Of a stretch of 56,356 bases of DNA, positions 16,656 through 24,856 are shown in pieces (position 1 is the first letter of the stretch; every line of letters begins with the position of its first letter). The translations under genes and the position numbers were made by a program. The DNA is taken from NCBI GenBank assembly GCA_019084405.1, contig JAHRFX010000006.1:1-56356 (forward strand). The letters run 5' to 3'. The notes under the pieces are model-generated. The model had not been told where the DNA came from, ran no database searches, and worked only from the letters and a program-made list of their open reading frames with translations. The stretch is from Methanobacterium sp. (GTDB lineage: Archaea; Methanobacteriota; Methanobacteria; Methanobacteriales; Methanobacteriaceae).

Positions 16656-17486
16656 TTACTTAACAAAAGTCCCCTTTCTCAAATCATCCAGGGCCTCCCT
16701 GATCTCTTCCAGGGTATTCATCACAAAGGGTCCATGCCAGGCAATGGGTTCGTTTAAATGTTTACCAGATATCAATAAAAACCGCATATCCTCCTCAGAT
16801 TCAACCTGAATGTAGTCCCCTTCTCCCAGTACCAGAAGCCGGGTGCTGAAAACTTCTTCCCCGGAAACTACACCCCTCCCTTCATATAAATAAATAAAGG
16901 CATTGTGCCCCGGAGTAATAAATTGTTTAAACTCCCCACCAGCAGGTAAATAAACATCCAGATATTCAGGATCAGCATATATCTCCTTAACCGGCCCTTT
17001 TACTCCTTCATATTCCCCGGCTATTACCTTAACCCGGGCCCCTTTATGTTCCACTTCCGGAATATCAGCTGCTTTTACTTCCTGGTAGCGGGGACTACTC
17101 ATCTTCAAACGGGCCGGTTAGTTCACCCATAATTGGAATCCTTCCATTTTACCTCTTTCTGGTTGTTGGGGCATCTCCTCGTGCATGATTCCTGACCCAG
17201 AGGTCATCCACTGCACATCCCTTTTACCAATGGTTCCCTGATTGCCCAGACTGTCTTTGTGATTTATCTTACCACCCCGCATGTAGGTTACTGTTTCTAT
17301 TCCCCGGTGGGGATGCATGGGGAACCCGGCCAGGTAGTCACGGGGATCATCTGAGCCGAAGTGGTCAAATAGTAGGAAGGGGTCCAGGTAATCCAGTCGG
17401 GAGGTGGCTATACTTCTGCGCAGTAAAACACCTGCTCCTTCCTGTACATATACCGGTTCAATTATATCCACCACTTTACGTAACAT
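16656..17486 (-). pseudogene. Pirin family gene interrupted by one in-frame stop codon
   Basis: Two adjacent fragments are one reading frame of 277 codons with a TAA at codon 123 (17118-17120). The 5' part (17118-17486) is the N-terminal cupin of pirin, with PHRGIETVTYM and the HEEM motif; iron ligands are among these His and Glu residues. The 3' part (16656-17108) is the C-terminal cupin, with SPRYQEVKA. Read through the stop, the junction reads LWVN-stop-PARLKMSSPRY, just where pirins have LWVNLPA, so a single base change from a leucine codon explains the break. Pirins are Fe-dependent redox or regulatory proteins, some with quercetinase activity. Readthrough or two cooperating halves is possible but unlikely. 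Confidence 0.85.
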
Positions 17487-17522
17487 GTTAAAACATTCTC
17501 CTTTATTTTTAATAAAAAATAT

Positions 17523-18396
17523 TCATGGTTTTCCCTGGATTTTTTTCAGGTAGAGTTGGGATAAGGGCACCGCGGTTATTCCATGGGCCACCACACTAAA
17601 GAGTACGGTGATAAAAACTGCCAGGATAAAGGTATCCTGTCCCGGGAATACATCCACCGTCTCCAGGGCAATGAGGGTCAGTACGATGGAGGCCAGGCCC
17701 CGGGGACCGAACCAGCCTATAAATAAAGCCGAGTGCCAGCTTACTTCACTTCCCATGAGGGATAGGATCACCGGCACCATGCGTATAACGGTAAGGCTTA
17801 AAAATGCATATAAAATAATCTCCCAGGTTATAGAAGGGATTAAGCCGGCGATGATTATCCCCAGTATATAAAATACGGTTAAATTTAAAAACTGGCCTTC
17901 TGCTTCTGCAAAATCCAGGAGAGCTTTACTGGCATCCCGGGTAAAATAGGCGGTGGTTAAACCACCGACAAATGCCGCCACAAAGCCACTACCCCCGATT
18001 TCATCGGCGATGATAAATGAAAGAACAGCCAGTACCAGATAAGCTATGCGCTGATACTCCGGAGTTATCCATCCCCGGGACTGGGATTTACCCACCATCT
18101 TTGAGCCCAAAAAACCCACCAGTATACCTACCAGGGCCCCCAGTCCGATCTGTGCCAGGGCTATTTCTATAAAATACCCGGCTGGTGAAAAGAATTCCTC
18201 AGCCAATCCCAGACTGATAAAGAGCAGTAAAAAGGGAACCGCCAATCCATCATTCAAACCACTTTCCACTTCCAATGCTTCCCGGATTTTTCCCGGTATT
18301 TTCTTATTTTTCACCACTATTTGTCCTAGGGCCGCATCGGTGGGAAATTAGGGCCACCAGCAAAAGTATGAGTAAAAATAATAATATTTCTATCAT
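17523..18396 (-). pseudogene. CPA1-type Na+/H+ antiporter gene with internal deletion and frameshift
   Basis: The open part (17523-18317) encodes the C-terminal two thirds of a cation:proton antiporter: REALEVESGLNDGLAVPF, FGPRGLASIVLTL and several membrane helices. The upstream sequence in another frame still gives TDAALGQIVVKNKK, the conserved block just before this. An intact start at 18396 encodes a first helix MIEILLFLLILLLVALIS and then runs into a stop. Joining the pieces shows that most of helices 2-4 are gone, with a shift of frame near 18345-18355. A full antiporter has about 400 residues, so this copy is very probably inactive. It sits next to the broken pirin gene. Confidence 0.8.
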
Positions 18397-18592
18397 AATA
18401 CCCCTGCTTAAACTATGTTCAAAACAACTATAAACTTTGTTATATTATCTCCTGCTGGCTGATTTAGGGATAGGTCCTTTCCTAATTCTAAATCCCATTG
18501 AACTATGGATAAAATCAAAAATTTCTCCAAATCCTTAATAATCATAAAAATCAGTATAAAGTAGATATTTAAAAAACATATGAGGATTAAAC

Positions 18593-20167
18593 ATGGACAA
18601 AAAAGTAGATAACCCCGGTGCTCTGGTCCTGGCCACTCTCATTCTGGTGGCGGCAGTGGCTAATTTGAATCTTTCCGTGGCCAATGTGGCCTTGCCCTCT
18701 ATAGGAGCTGCCTTTAACACCTCCCAGATACACCTGAACCTGGTGGCAGTGGGTTACTCTCTGGGACTGGCCGCCTCGGTACTGTGGTTCGGTGCTATTG
18801 GGGACCGTCATGGAAGAAAACTGATGCTTCTATCTGGAACCATACTGGCCATTCCTGCCTCTATACTGGCGGGTTTTGCACCCACCATTGAAATTTTAAT
18901 TTTGGCCCGTATCCTGGGAGGTCTGGCTGCTGGAATGGCTTTCCCCACCACTTTGGCTTTGATTGCCGCTTTATGGACTGGTTATGCTCAGACCAGATCC
19001 ATTGCCTTATGGTCCGGTGTAGGGGCAGCTATTGCATCATTAGGACCAATAATATCTGGATATTTATTACTTTTCCGCCCCTGGGGATCGGTTTTTTTAA
19101 TTACCCTGCCTCTGGCTTTTATAGCCATATTAATGTCCTGGAAATATATTCCCTCCCATGTGAATGAAACCACTGCTCCGGTGGATAACCTGGGAGGTTT
19201 ACTCTCACTCATCATGCTGGGAACCCTGGTACTGGCCATCAACCTGCTCCCGGTTCCCCAGGAACTGAACCTGGCCCTGATATTAGTGTTTATAACCATG
19301 GCTACCGGATTATTCTTCATCATCCGCCAGAAAAGAGTTAAAAATCCCTTATTTGATCTTAAAGTAGCCAGTCGGCGTATATTCTGGGTGGCTGCTGCTG
19401 CCGGGATAATCGTCTTCGGCTCCCTGATGGGGGCCATGTATATTGGCCAGCAGTACCTGCAGAATGTATTGGCCTACTCCACCCTGGAAGCCGGGGTGGC
19501 CATCTTACCCTCGGTAGTGTTCATGGTGGTGGTGGCTCCCCAGTCGGCTAAGCTGGTGGACTCCCATGGCTCCCGCTTCACCCTATTATCCGGCTACTTT
19601 TTCTGTCTTCTGGGTTTTTTAAGCATGCTCTTTTTATGGAAAGAAGGGATACCTTACTGGATGGTGGGTTTAACCTATGCCCTTATCGGTATCGGGGTGG
19701 GTTTAGCCGGTACCCCTGCTTCCCATTCTCTCACCGGTTCGGTTCCAGTAAAAAGAGTGGGTATGGCCTCAGGGACTGCTGATTTGCAGCGGGATTTAGG
19801 AGGAGCCATCATGACCTCTATATTCGGGGCCTTGCTCACCGCCGGATATGCCCGGTCTTTTGCCCAAGAAATCAGTGGACTGCCTCCAGAAAAGGAAGCG
19901 CAGATATCAGCCAGTGTGGTGGCCACCCTGCAAAAATCATTTTCCAGTGCCCAGGAACTGGCCCGGAGATATCCCGAATATGCCACTCCCATCATGAATG
20001 CAGCTAAAAATTCTTTCCTGGCGGGGGAACACTGGGCCCACCTGGCAGGTATCCTGGCCATCCTGCTGGGAGGGGCTCTGGTCTTCTTCATGTTCCCTAA
20101 AAAGGAAGAAGAAAAGGAATTACTCCAAAAATACCAGGCCCAGGATAAGGACCGTGCCCATCCCTAA
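18593..20167 (+). CDS. MFS transporter, DHA2 (14-helix) drug exporter family
   Basis: A 524-residue proton-driven major facilitator with about 14 hydrophobic helices. The loop between helices 2 and 3 has GDRHGRKLML, the classic MFS motif A. The motif-C-like stretch GVGAAIASLGPIISGYLL lies in helix 5. The length and the wide-open C-terminal pair of helices fit the DHA2 drug:H+ antiporter group rather than the 12-helix families. The substrate is unknown. ATG 18593 follows GAGGATTAAAC. The gene is intact although its neighbours on both sides are broken. The 196 bp before it, after the antiporter remnant start, hold a promoter region but no gene. Confidence 0.85.
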   Translation: MDKKVDNPGALVLATLILVAAVANLNLSVANVALPSIGAAFNTSQIHLNLVAVGYSLGLAASVLWFGAIGDRHGRKLMLLSGTILAIPASILAGFAPTIEILILARILGGLAAGMAFPTTLALIAALWTGYAQTRSIALWSGVGAAIASLGPIISGYLLLFRPWGSVFLITLPLAFIAILMSWKYIPSHVNETTAPVDNLGGLLSLIMLGTLVLAINLLPVPQELNLALILVFITMATGLFFIIRQKRVKNPLFDLKVASRRIFWVAAAAGIIVFGSLMGAMYIGQQYLQNVLAYSTLEAGVAILPSVVFMVVVAPQSAKLVDSHGSRFTLLSGYFFCLLGFLSMLFLWKEGIPYWMVGLTYALIGIGVGLAGTPASHSLTGSVPVKRVGMASGTADLQRDLGGAIMTSIFGALLTAGYARSFAQEISGLPPEKEAQISASVVATLQKSFSSAQELARRYPEYATPIMNAAKNSFLAGEHWAHLAGILAILLGGALVFFMFPKKEEEKELLQKYQAQDKDRAHP

Positions 20168-20298
20168 AATCAAATAAAAAGCAGGTTCATCTAATGTGGA
20201 TACCGCGTATTTAAAAAAAGGTCCATATAATAATAATTTAAGTAACAAAATAAAAAAAATCATAAAATTAATCATCCCCCAAGGAGTTACACTATATC

Positions 20299-20754
20299 AT
20301 GAAAAATCTTATCATTTTTTTTGCTCATACTGAGTATAGTATCACTATCAGGATGTGTATCTGAAGCCCCGGATAAGGTGCAAAGAACTGAAACAGAAAT
20401 GGGGTACCGTAGTGAGTTTAATGGGCAGTGGTCCGTGGAAGTTATAACCAGTGGTGCTTTGTAGAATCATTAAATGAAACTAAAGCTGAAACAGAAATAA
20501 GTGACCTGGAAATCTACAATGAAACAGGATACAGTCAGCTTGAAGATTATGGTACTACCCGGATAGCCGGAATTAAAGCCTACTACAATAATTACTACCT
20601 GCTTTATGAAGATAATACTAAGGTTAGTTTTAATGGAATAGTGCGCTTTGAGAAAAATAATAAATGGTATGCAATTAACTGGATGGATCAATTAGGAAAT
20701 CCTAATAAAAAGGAAATAGAGCAGGAAATAGCTTATTATATCAATAGACTTTGA
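20299..20754 (+). pseudogene. Lipoprotein gene with two frameshifts
   Basis: ATG 20299 opens MKNLIIFF and then a T8 run at 20314-20321 throws it out of frame. Reading with seven Ts gives LLILSIVSLSGCVSEAPDK, a textbook signal sequence with the lipobox LSGC. That frame ends at a TAG at about 20462. The rest continues one frame over (ESLNETKAETEISDLEIYNE to the stop at 20754). The restored product would be a secreted lipoprotein of about 150 residues, function unknown. Both breaks could be real mutations or read errors, the first being in a homopolymer. Only the 3' 108 codons are open from a GTG at 20428. Confidence 0.7.
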
Positions 20755-20779
20755 AATTATATATAAAGGGGGTCTTTTC

Positions 20780-21379
20780 ATGAAAATAGTAGGAATATGT
20801 GGAAGTCCAAGAAAAAAAGCCACCGATTATGCCTTGCATGAAGCATTGAATATGCTGGAAGAAAAAGGTTTTGAAACCGAATTTTTCGCAGTTAGAGGTA
20901 AAAAAATTGGTCCATGCCGCCACTGCGACTACTGCCTGAAAAATAAGGAGTGCGTCCTGAAAGACGATATGCTACCTGTTTTTGAACTCTTAAAAGAAGC
21001 AGACGGTATAGTAATGGCCAGTCCCATGTACAATGGTACTATAAGTGCCCAGTTAAAGGCCATAATGGATCGCTGCCGGGCACTGGGAGCAGAAGACTAT
21101 GACTCTCTCCGGGGCAAAATAGGAATGGGTATTGCCGTAGGGGGAGATCGCTCTGGTGGTCAGGAATTAGCCATACAACAGATACACACCTACTACATCC
21201 TCTCGGGTATCATACCTGTAAGTGGAGGTTCTTTTGGTGCCAATCTGGGGGCGTGTTTATGGTCCCAGGATACCTTAGAGGGATTGAAAGAGGATAAGGA
21301 GGGTTTCAGGACACTTAAAAAAACAGTTAATATGTTTGCCCGTTACCTGAAAAGATATGGGGGAGGGGAATCCCCTTAA
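20780..21379 (+). CDS. Iron-sulfur flavoprotein, NAD(P)H-dependent FMN reductase family
   Basis: A 199-residue flavodoxin-fold protein starting MKIVGICGSPRK, with the FMN phosphate loop GSPR. Cysteines 46, 49, 52 and 58 form the compact C-x2-C-x2-C-x5-C motif (CRHCDYCLKNKEC) that holds the [4Fe-4S] cluster in archaeal Isf proteins of methanogens. The active-site loop SPMYNGTISAQLKAIMDR is also typical. Isf proteins accept electrons from ferredoxin and can reduce O2 or H2O2 in Methanosarcina. An oxidative-stress role here is an inference from family. It starts 25 bp after the broken lipoprotein gene, with GGGGGTC as ribosome binding site. Confidence 0.87.
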   Translation: MKIVGICGSPRKKATDYALHEALNMLEEKGFETEFFAVRGKKIGPCRHCDYCLKNKECVLKDDMLPVFELLKEADGIVMASPMYNGTISAQLKAIMDRCRALGAEDYDSLRGKIGMGIAVGGDRSGGQELAIQQIHTYYILSGIIPVSGGSFGANLGACLWSQDTLEGLKEDKEGFRTLKKTVNMFARYLKRYGGGESP

Positions 21380-21542
21380 TTACTATTTTTTTAAAGGAAA
21401 ATGGTTAATTTTTAGAGTGTATTCTAATTTTTAAAGAAATTCAGGAATTAAGTATATAAGCTATTATTCTAAATAATATCTAATTCATATGGTTCTTTTA
21501 TTTTTATAAAAAGTAATTATTCTTTCATATTAGGGTGATTTA

Positions 21543-23114
21543 ATGGCTTCATCTAATGGTTCAAGTGCTAGCTCTAAACTGGTTAAGGGAAGTTTCCTTA
21601 TCATTATCAGTAACCTCATTTTCAGATTCGGGGGTTACATCTACCGTATGCTCATGGGCCAACTTTTAGGCCCCCAGGGATATGGTTTATTGGGTTTAAC
21701 TCTTCCTTTTCAGGGAATATTTCAGATATTGTCTGCGGGAGGGTTACCTCCTGCTATAGCTAAATACGTGGCTCAGCATAAGGCTCTGGGTGAAGATCAG
21801 ATGGCCCGTCAGGTGGTATTTACCTCCTTAAAACTTATGATTTTTCTGGGGATCTTTTTTTCCATATTAATGTTTTTTAGTGCTCCCTGGCTGGCCAATG
21901 AAGTCTTTGGAAAGCCACTGGTGGCTTATCCCCTCCAGGCTGTGGCCCTTATCACCCCCTTTAGTGTGATTGTAGGGGCTTTCCGGGGAGCTTTCCAGGG
22001 CCTATATAAAATGGAATACATTGTGGCCACCCGGGCAGTAGAACAGATATTCATGATTACCTTTGCCGTGGTACTGGTTATGGCTGGTTTTTATGCTGCT
22101 GGAGCAGTTTTAGGAACCGCCGTAGGATTTGCTGCTTCAGCTCTTAGTGCTTATATCATATTTAAAAAATATCTCTGGAAGTACTTACCAGAGATAGATC
22201 CCGAGCACCGCTTTAGTTTCCGGCAGGAACTGGGTTTAATTAAGACCCTGCTTAGCTTTTCTATTCCCGTTATAATTACCGCCCTATCGGAAATGGCAAT
22301 TTATGATATTGGGATTTTTGTGATGGGAGTTTATATGGCTTTACAGGATATAGGTTATTATACTGCAGCTGATCCTTTAGCCCGATTACCTCTAGTAATA
22401 TCACTTTCGGTGGCCACTGCGGTTTTGCCGGCAGCATCAGAAGCATTTGCACTTAAGGATAAGGAACTTTTAACCACCTATATGGTGCAGTCCTATCGTA
22501 TAGTTATTTTACTGGTGCTGCCTATGTGTGTGGGAATTGCCCTTTTCTCCCAGCCTATACTGGGACAATTATTTGGTAGTGATTTTACATCGGGTTATGT
22601 TGCACTGAGTATCCTGGTTATTGGGATGACCTTTTACACCCTTTTTATGGTGGGTTCCAGTATTGTTCAGGGTATTGGCTACCCCCGTCACCCCATGTAT
22701 ATCCTGATAGCCGGGGCCGGATTGAACCTGGCCTTGAACCTGGCCCTGGTGCCTGTTTATGGTATTGAAGGGGCAGCACTGGCCACTACCATTGCCGCAT
22801 TTATTATCATGGTGGCCATACTCATCCAGACTTATAGAATAACCAAAATTAACCCTCCTTTCCGGGCCTTTGGGAAAATAATCGGGGCCTCCCTGGTTAT
22901 GGGTGCTGCCATATTCTTTTTACCCCAGAACCTCCTGGGACTCGTACTGGCAGTTATCATCTCCCCGGTAGTATACACCGTATCTCTTTTACTCCTGGGG
23001 GGTTTTGAAAAAAGGGATGTGCGTTTACTGCGTAAGGTAACCCGAAAAGCAGGACCGCTATCCGGGTTTTTAGAACGGATTATGGTGGTTATTGATAGAT
23101 TTACTTCAGAATAA
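21543..23114 (+). CDS. Polysaccharide/lipid II-type flippase of the MOP superfamily
   Basis: A 523-residue integral membrane protein with about 14 helices, of the MurJ/Wzx/SpoVB-like branch of the MOP exporter superfamily. The N-terminal signature FRFGGYIYRMLMGQLLGPQGYGLLGL and the GIGYPRHPMYI block in the second half are typical. In pseudomurein-walled methanogens a protein of this kind is a candidate for moving lipid-linked wall or glycan precursors across the membrane, but the substrate cannot be read from sequence. The start is clear: GGGTGATTTAATG. The gene stands alone; the 163-bp region before it holds AT-rich promoter sequence only. Confidence 0.83.
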   Translation: MASSNGSSASSKLVKGSFLIIISNLIFRFGGYIYRMLMGQLLGPQGYGLLGLTLPFQGIFQILSAGGLPPAIAKYVAQHKALGEDQMARQVVFTSLKLMIFLGIFFSILMFFSAPWLANEVFGKPLVAYPLQAVALITPFSVIVGAFRGAFQGLYKMEYIVATRAVEQIFMITFAVVLVMAGFYAAGAVLGTAVGFAASALSAYIIFKKYLWKYLPEIDPEHRFSFRQELGLIKTLLSFSIPVIITALSEMAIYDIGIFVMGVYMALQDIGYYTAADPLARLPLVISLSVATAVLPAASEAFALKDKELLTTYMVQSYRIVILLVLPMCVGIALFSQPILGQLFGSDFTSGYVALSILVIGMTFYTLFMVGSSIVQGIGYPRHPMYILIAGAGLNLALNLALVPVYGIEGAALATTIAAFIIMVAILIQTYRITKINPPFRAFGKIIGASLVMGAAIFFLPQNLLGLVLAVIISPVVYTVSLLLLGGFEKRDVRLLRKVTRKAGPLSGFLERIMVVIDRFTSE

Positions 23115-23205
23115 GTAAATTAACGAAGTTTCCATTTTTTTATTTCCAGATAATGCTAAATATTTAATTACTTTAGTACATACAATATTGTTTAGGAGAT
23201 AGCTT

Positions 23206-23901
23206 ATGGCAAATATCAGGAACCAGCCGGAATATCAACTGGAAATAGATAACCAGTATCTATTAATTGATGATAAAAAATTTAATCTTCTAAAAAAAAT
23301 AGATAGCTGTGGCTCCATAAGGGGAGCCTCGCAACAGGCCCAGGTACCCTACCGCACTGCCTTGAAGTACATAGAAATTATGGAAAAAGTGGTGGGTTCT
23401 CCGGTGGTTCTCACCCAGAGGGGAGGTAAAGGTGGAGGTGGTGCTAGCCAGCTTGCCCCCACCGGAAAGTTAATTATTAAAGAATATCAGAAACTGAATG
23501 AAATTCTGCAAAAACACAGCCACATGAATGAAATTGAAGGCCAGGTCATTAGCCGGGATAAAGAAAATCAGGTGATGGTTATTCAGGTGGGGGATCATGA
23601 AGTCATACTACCTATATCCGATGACCTGGAGCTAGGGGATCAGGCCCTGATTTTATTAAGCCCGGAAGATATTTTTATCATGCTCCAGCTGCAGGAGTCC
23701 AGTGTACGTAACCTGCTCCCGGGAAAGATAGTGGGTATGGAACTTAAAAATAAGATGGTCCGGATTAAATTAGATTTAGGGAATAATATACCAGTTTTAG
23801 TGGATATTACTCGTTATTCCTGGGAAAAACTTAATCTGGATTTAGGTAGTCAGGTTTTTGCTGGTTTTAAGGCCACTTCCCCCAGTGTTATGAAAATCTG
23901 A
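23206..23901 (+). CDS. ModE-like transcriptional regulator with TOBE/Mop domains
   Basis: A 231-residue regulator. Residues 20-95 are a LysR-like winged helix of the ModE type, with GSIRGASQQAQVPYRTALKY and the following QRGGKGGGGASQLAPTGK wing. Residues from about 100 form two Mop/TOBE-like beta domains (ILLSPEDIFIML, then SVRNLLPGKIVGME). In ModE this arrangement senses molybdate or tungstate and represses or activates oxyanion transport and molybdoenzyme genes. No transporter is next to it here. A 16-bp palindrome follows seven bases after its stop and is a possible binding site. AGGAGATAGCTT precedes the ATG. Confidence 0.82.
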   Translation: MANIRNQPEYQLEIDNQYLLIDDKKFNLLKKIDSCGSIRGASQQAQVPYRTALKYIEIMEKVVGSPVVLTQRGGKGGGGASQLAPTGKLIIKEYQKLNEILQKHSHMNEIEGQVISRDKENQVMVIQVGDHEVILPISDDLELGDQALILLSPEDIFIMLQLQESSVRNLLPGKIVGMELKNKMVRIKLDLGNNIPVLVDITRYSWEKLNLDLGSQVFAGFKATSPSVMKI

Positions 23902-23906
23902 TTAAT

Positions 23907-23930
23907 TATAACTTATAAGTTATAACTTAT
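23907..23930. promoter_or_regulatory. Palindrome with extra half-site before the ferredoxin gene
   Basis: ATAACTTATAAGTTAT at 23908-23923 is a perfect 16-bp palindrome, and the half-site ATAACTTAT repeats at 23922-23930. The same 16 bp occurs upstream of parA at 41190-41205. It lies between the ModE-like gene and the ferredoxin-hisB pair. A dyad regulator-binding site is likely; which regulator is unknown. Confidence 0.65.
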
Positions 23931-23946
23931 CACAAAAAGAGGTAGT

Positions 23947-24177
23947 ATTATCATACAGATTAAAGTAGACGGAAAAAAATGCACCGGTTGTGGAATATGC
24001 GTAACAGAGTGTCCCAAGGGAGGAAAAATTTGGAGTGTGGACCGTAGATCCAAAAAAGCACAGGCCTGTAATTTAGAATTCTGTCATGGGTGTACCATAT
24101 GTGCTGCCAAGTGCCCGGTAGAGGCCATAGAAATCATAAGAGATGGTAAAGATGAGAAAAAAAAAGATGAGTCGTAA
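23947..24177 (+). CDS. Small 2[4Fe-4S] ferredoxin-like protein with a non-canonical start codon
   Basis: A reading frame of about 75 codons encodes IQIKVDGKKCTGCGICVTEC, then a second cluster motif CHGCTICAAKCPVEAI, and ends in a charged KDEKKKDES tail. These are two ferredoxin-type [4Fe-4S] motifs. Back to the in-frame stop at 23923 there is no ATG, GTG or TTG. The ribosome binding site AGAGGT at 23938-23943 points to ATT 23947 or ATC 23950 (ATA 23953 is third). The first canonical codon inside would lose the first cluster. It probably carries electrons for an unknown partner. The 3' end overlaps hisB by about 35 bases in another frame. Confidence 0.75.
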   Translation: MIIQIKVDGKKCTGCGICVTECPKGGKIWSVDRRSKKAQACNLEFCHGCTICAAKCPVEAIEIIRDGKDEKKKDES

Positions 24178-24727
24178 GACCTCGGAAACCGATATCCAGA
24201 TTATGCTCAATGTGGATGGTAAGGGCGAATACGACATAGACACGGGAGTGGAGTTTTTCAACCACATGCTGGAGTCCTTTGCCCGGCACGGGTTTTTTGA
24301 TTTAATGGTAAAAGCCCAGGGCGATGTAGGGGTGGATGACCACCACACGGTGGAGGATGTGGGATTACTGCTAGGAGATGTCTTTAAAAAATGTTTAGGT
24401 GATAAAAAGGGAATAAAAAGAATATCACATGCCCTGGTACCCATGGATGAAGCCATGGCCACGGTTGCGGTGGATATAAGTGGCCGCAGCTACTGTGTAC
24501 TGGATATGGAATTCAAAAAGCAGAAGGTTGGTGATTTATCCACCGAGAATGTATCCCATTTTCTTAAATCATTTGCTCAAAATGCAGGCATTAATATAAA
24601 TGCAAAGCTTGAAGGAGAAAACGACCACCATCAGATTGAAGCATTATTTAAATCACTCTCCCGTGCACTTAAAGAGGCAGTTGTAGTGGAGCATGATATG
24701 ATACCCAGTACCAAGGGTGTACTGTGA
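24143..24727 (+). CDS. hisB: Imidazoleglycerol-phosphate dehydratase
   Basis: Catalyses the sixth step of histidine synthesis, dehydrating imidazole glycerol phosphate to imidazole acetol phosphate. The metal-binding duplicated motifs are plain: GVEFFNHMLESFARHG, VDDHHTVEDVG in the first half, and ENDHHQIEALFKSLSRALK in the second. It is the single-domain form without the phosphatase domain found in E. coli. Length 194 residues from ATG 24143; ATG 24152 and 24167 are alternatives, the last giving MSRKTSETDI, close to the usual family N-terminus. It is translationally coupled to the ferredoxin gene upstream. No other his gene is near. Confidence 0.93.
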   Translation: MVKMRKKKMSRKTSETDIQIMLNVDGKGEYDIDTGVEFFNHMLESFARHGFFDLMVKAQGDVGVDDHHTVEDVGLLLGDVFKKCLGDKKGIKRISHALVPMDEAMATVAVDISGRSYCVLDMEFKKQKVGDLSTENVSHFLKSFAQNAGININAKLEGENDHHQIEALFKSLSRALKEAVVVEHDMIPSTKGVL

Positions 24728-24856
24728 ACAATATTTTTTATTTATTTTTTTTTAAATTAGTAAAAATTAAAGATCTTCTATTTTTAAATTAGATTCTAAA
24801 AATAATCCAGTATTATTCTCCTAAAAAAAAAAGAAAAAAAGAGAAAATTGTTTTAT

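Noticed and set aside
20428..20754. Independent gene of 108 codons from GTG 20428
   Set aside because: The upstream sequence restores a lipoprotein start in another frame, and this segment is its 3' part. There is no ribosome binding site before the GTG.
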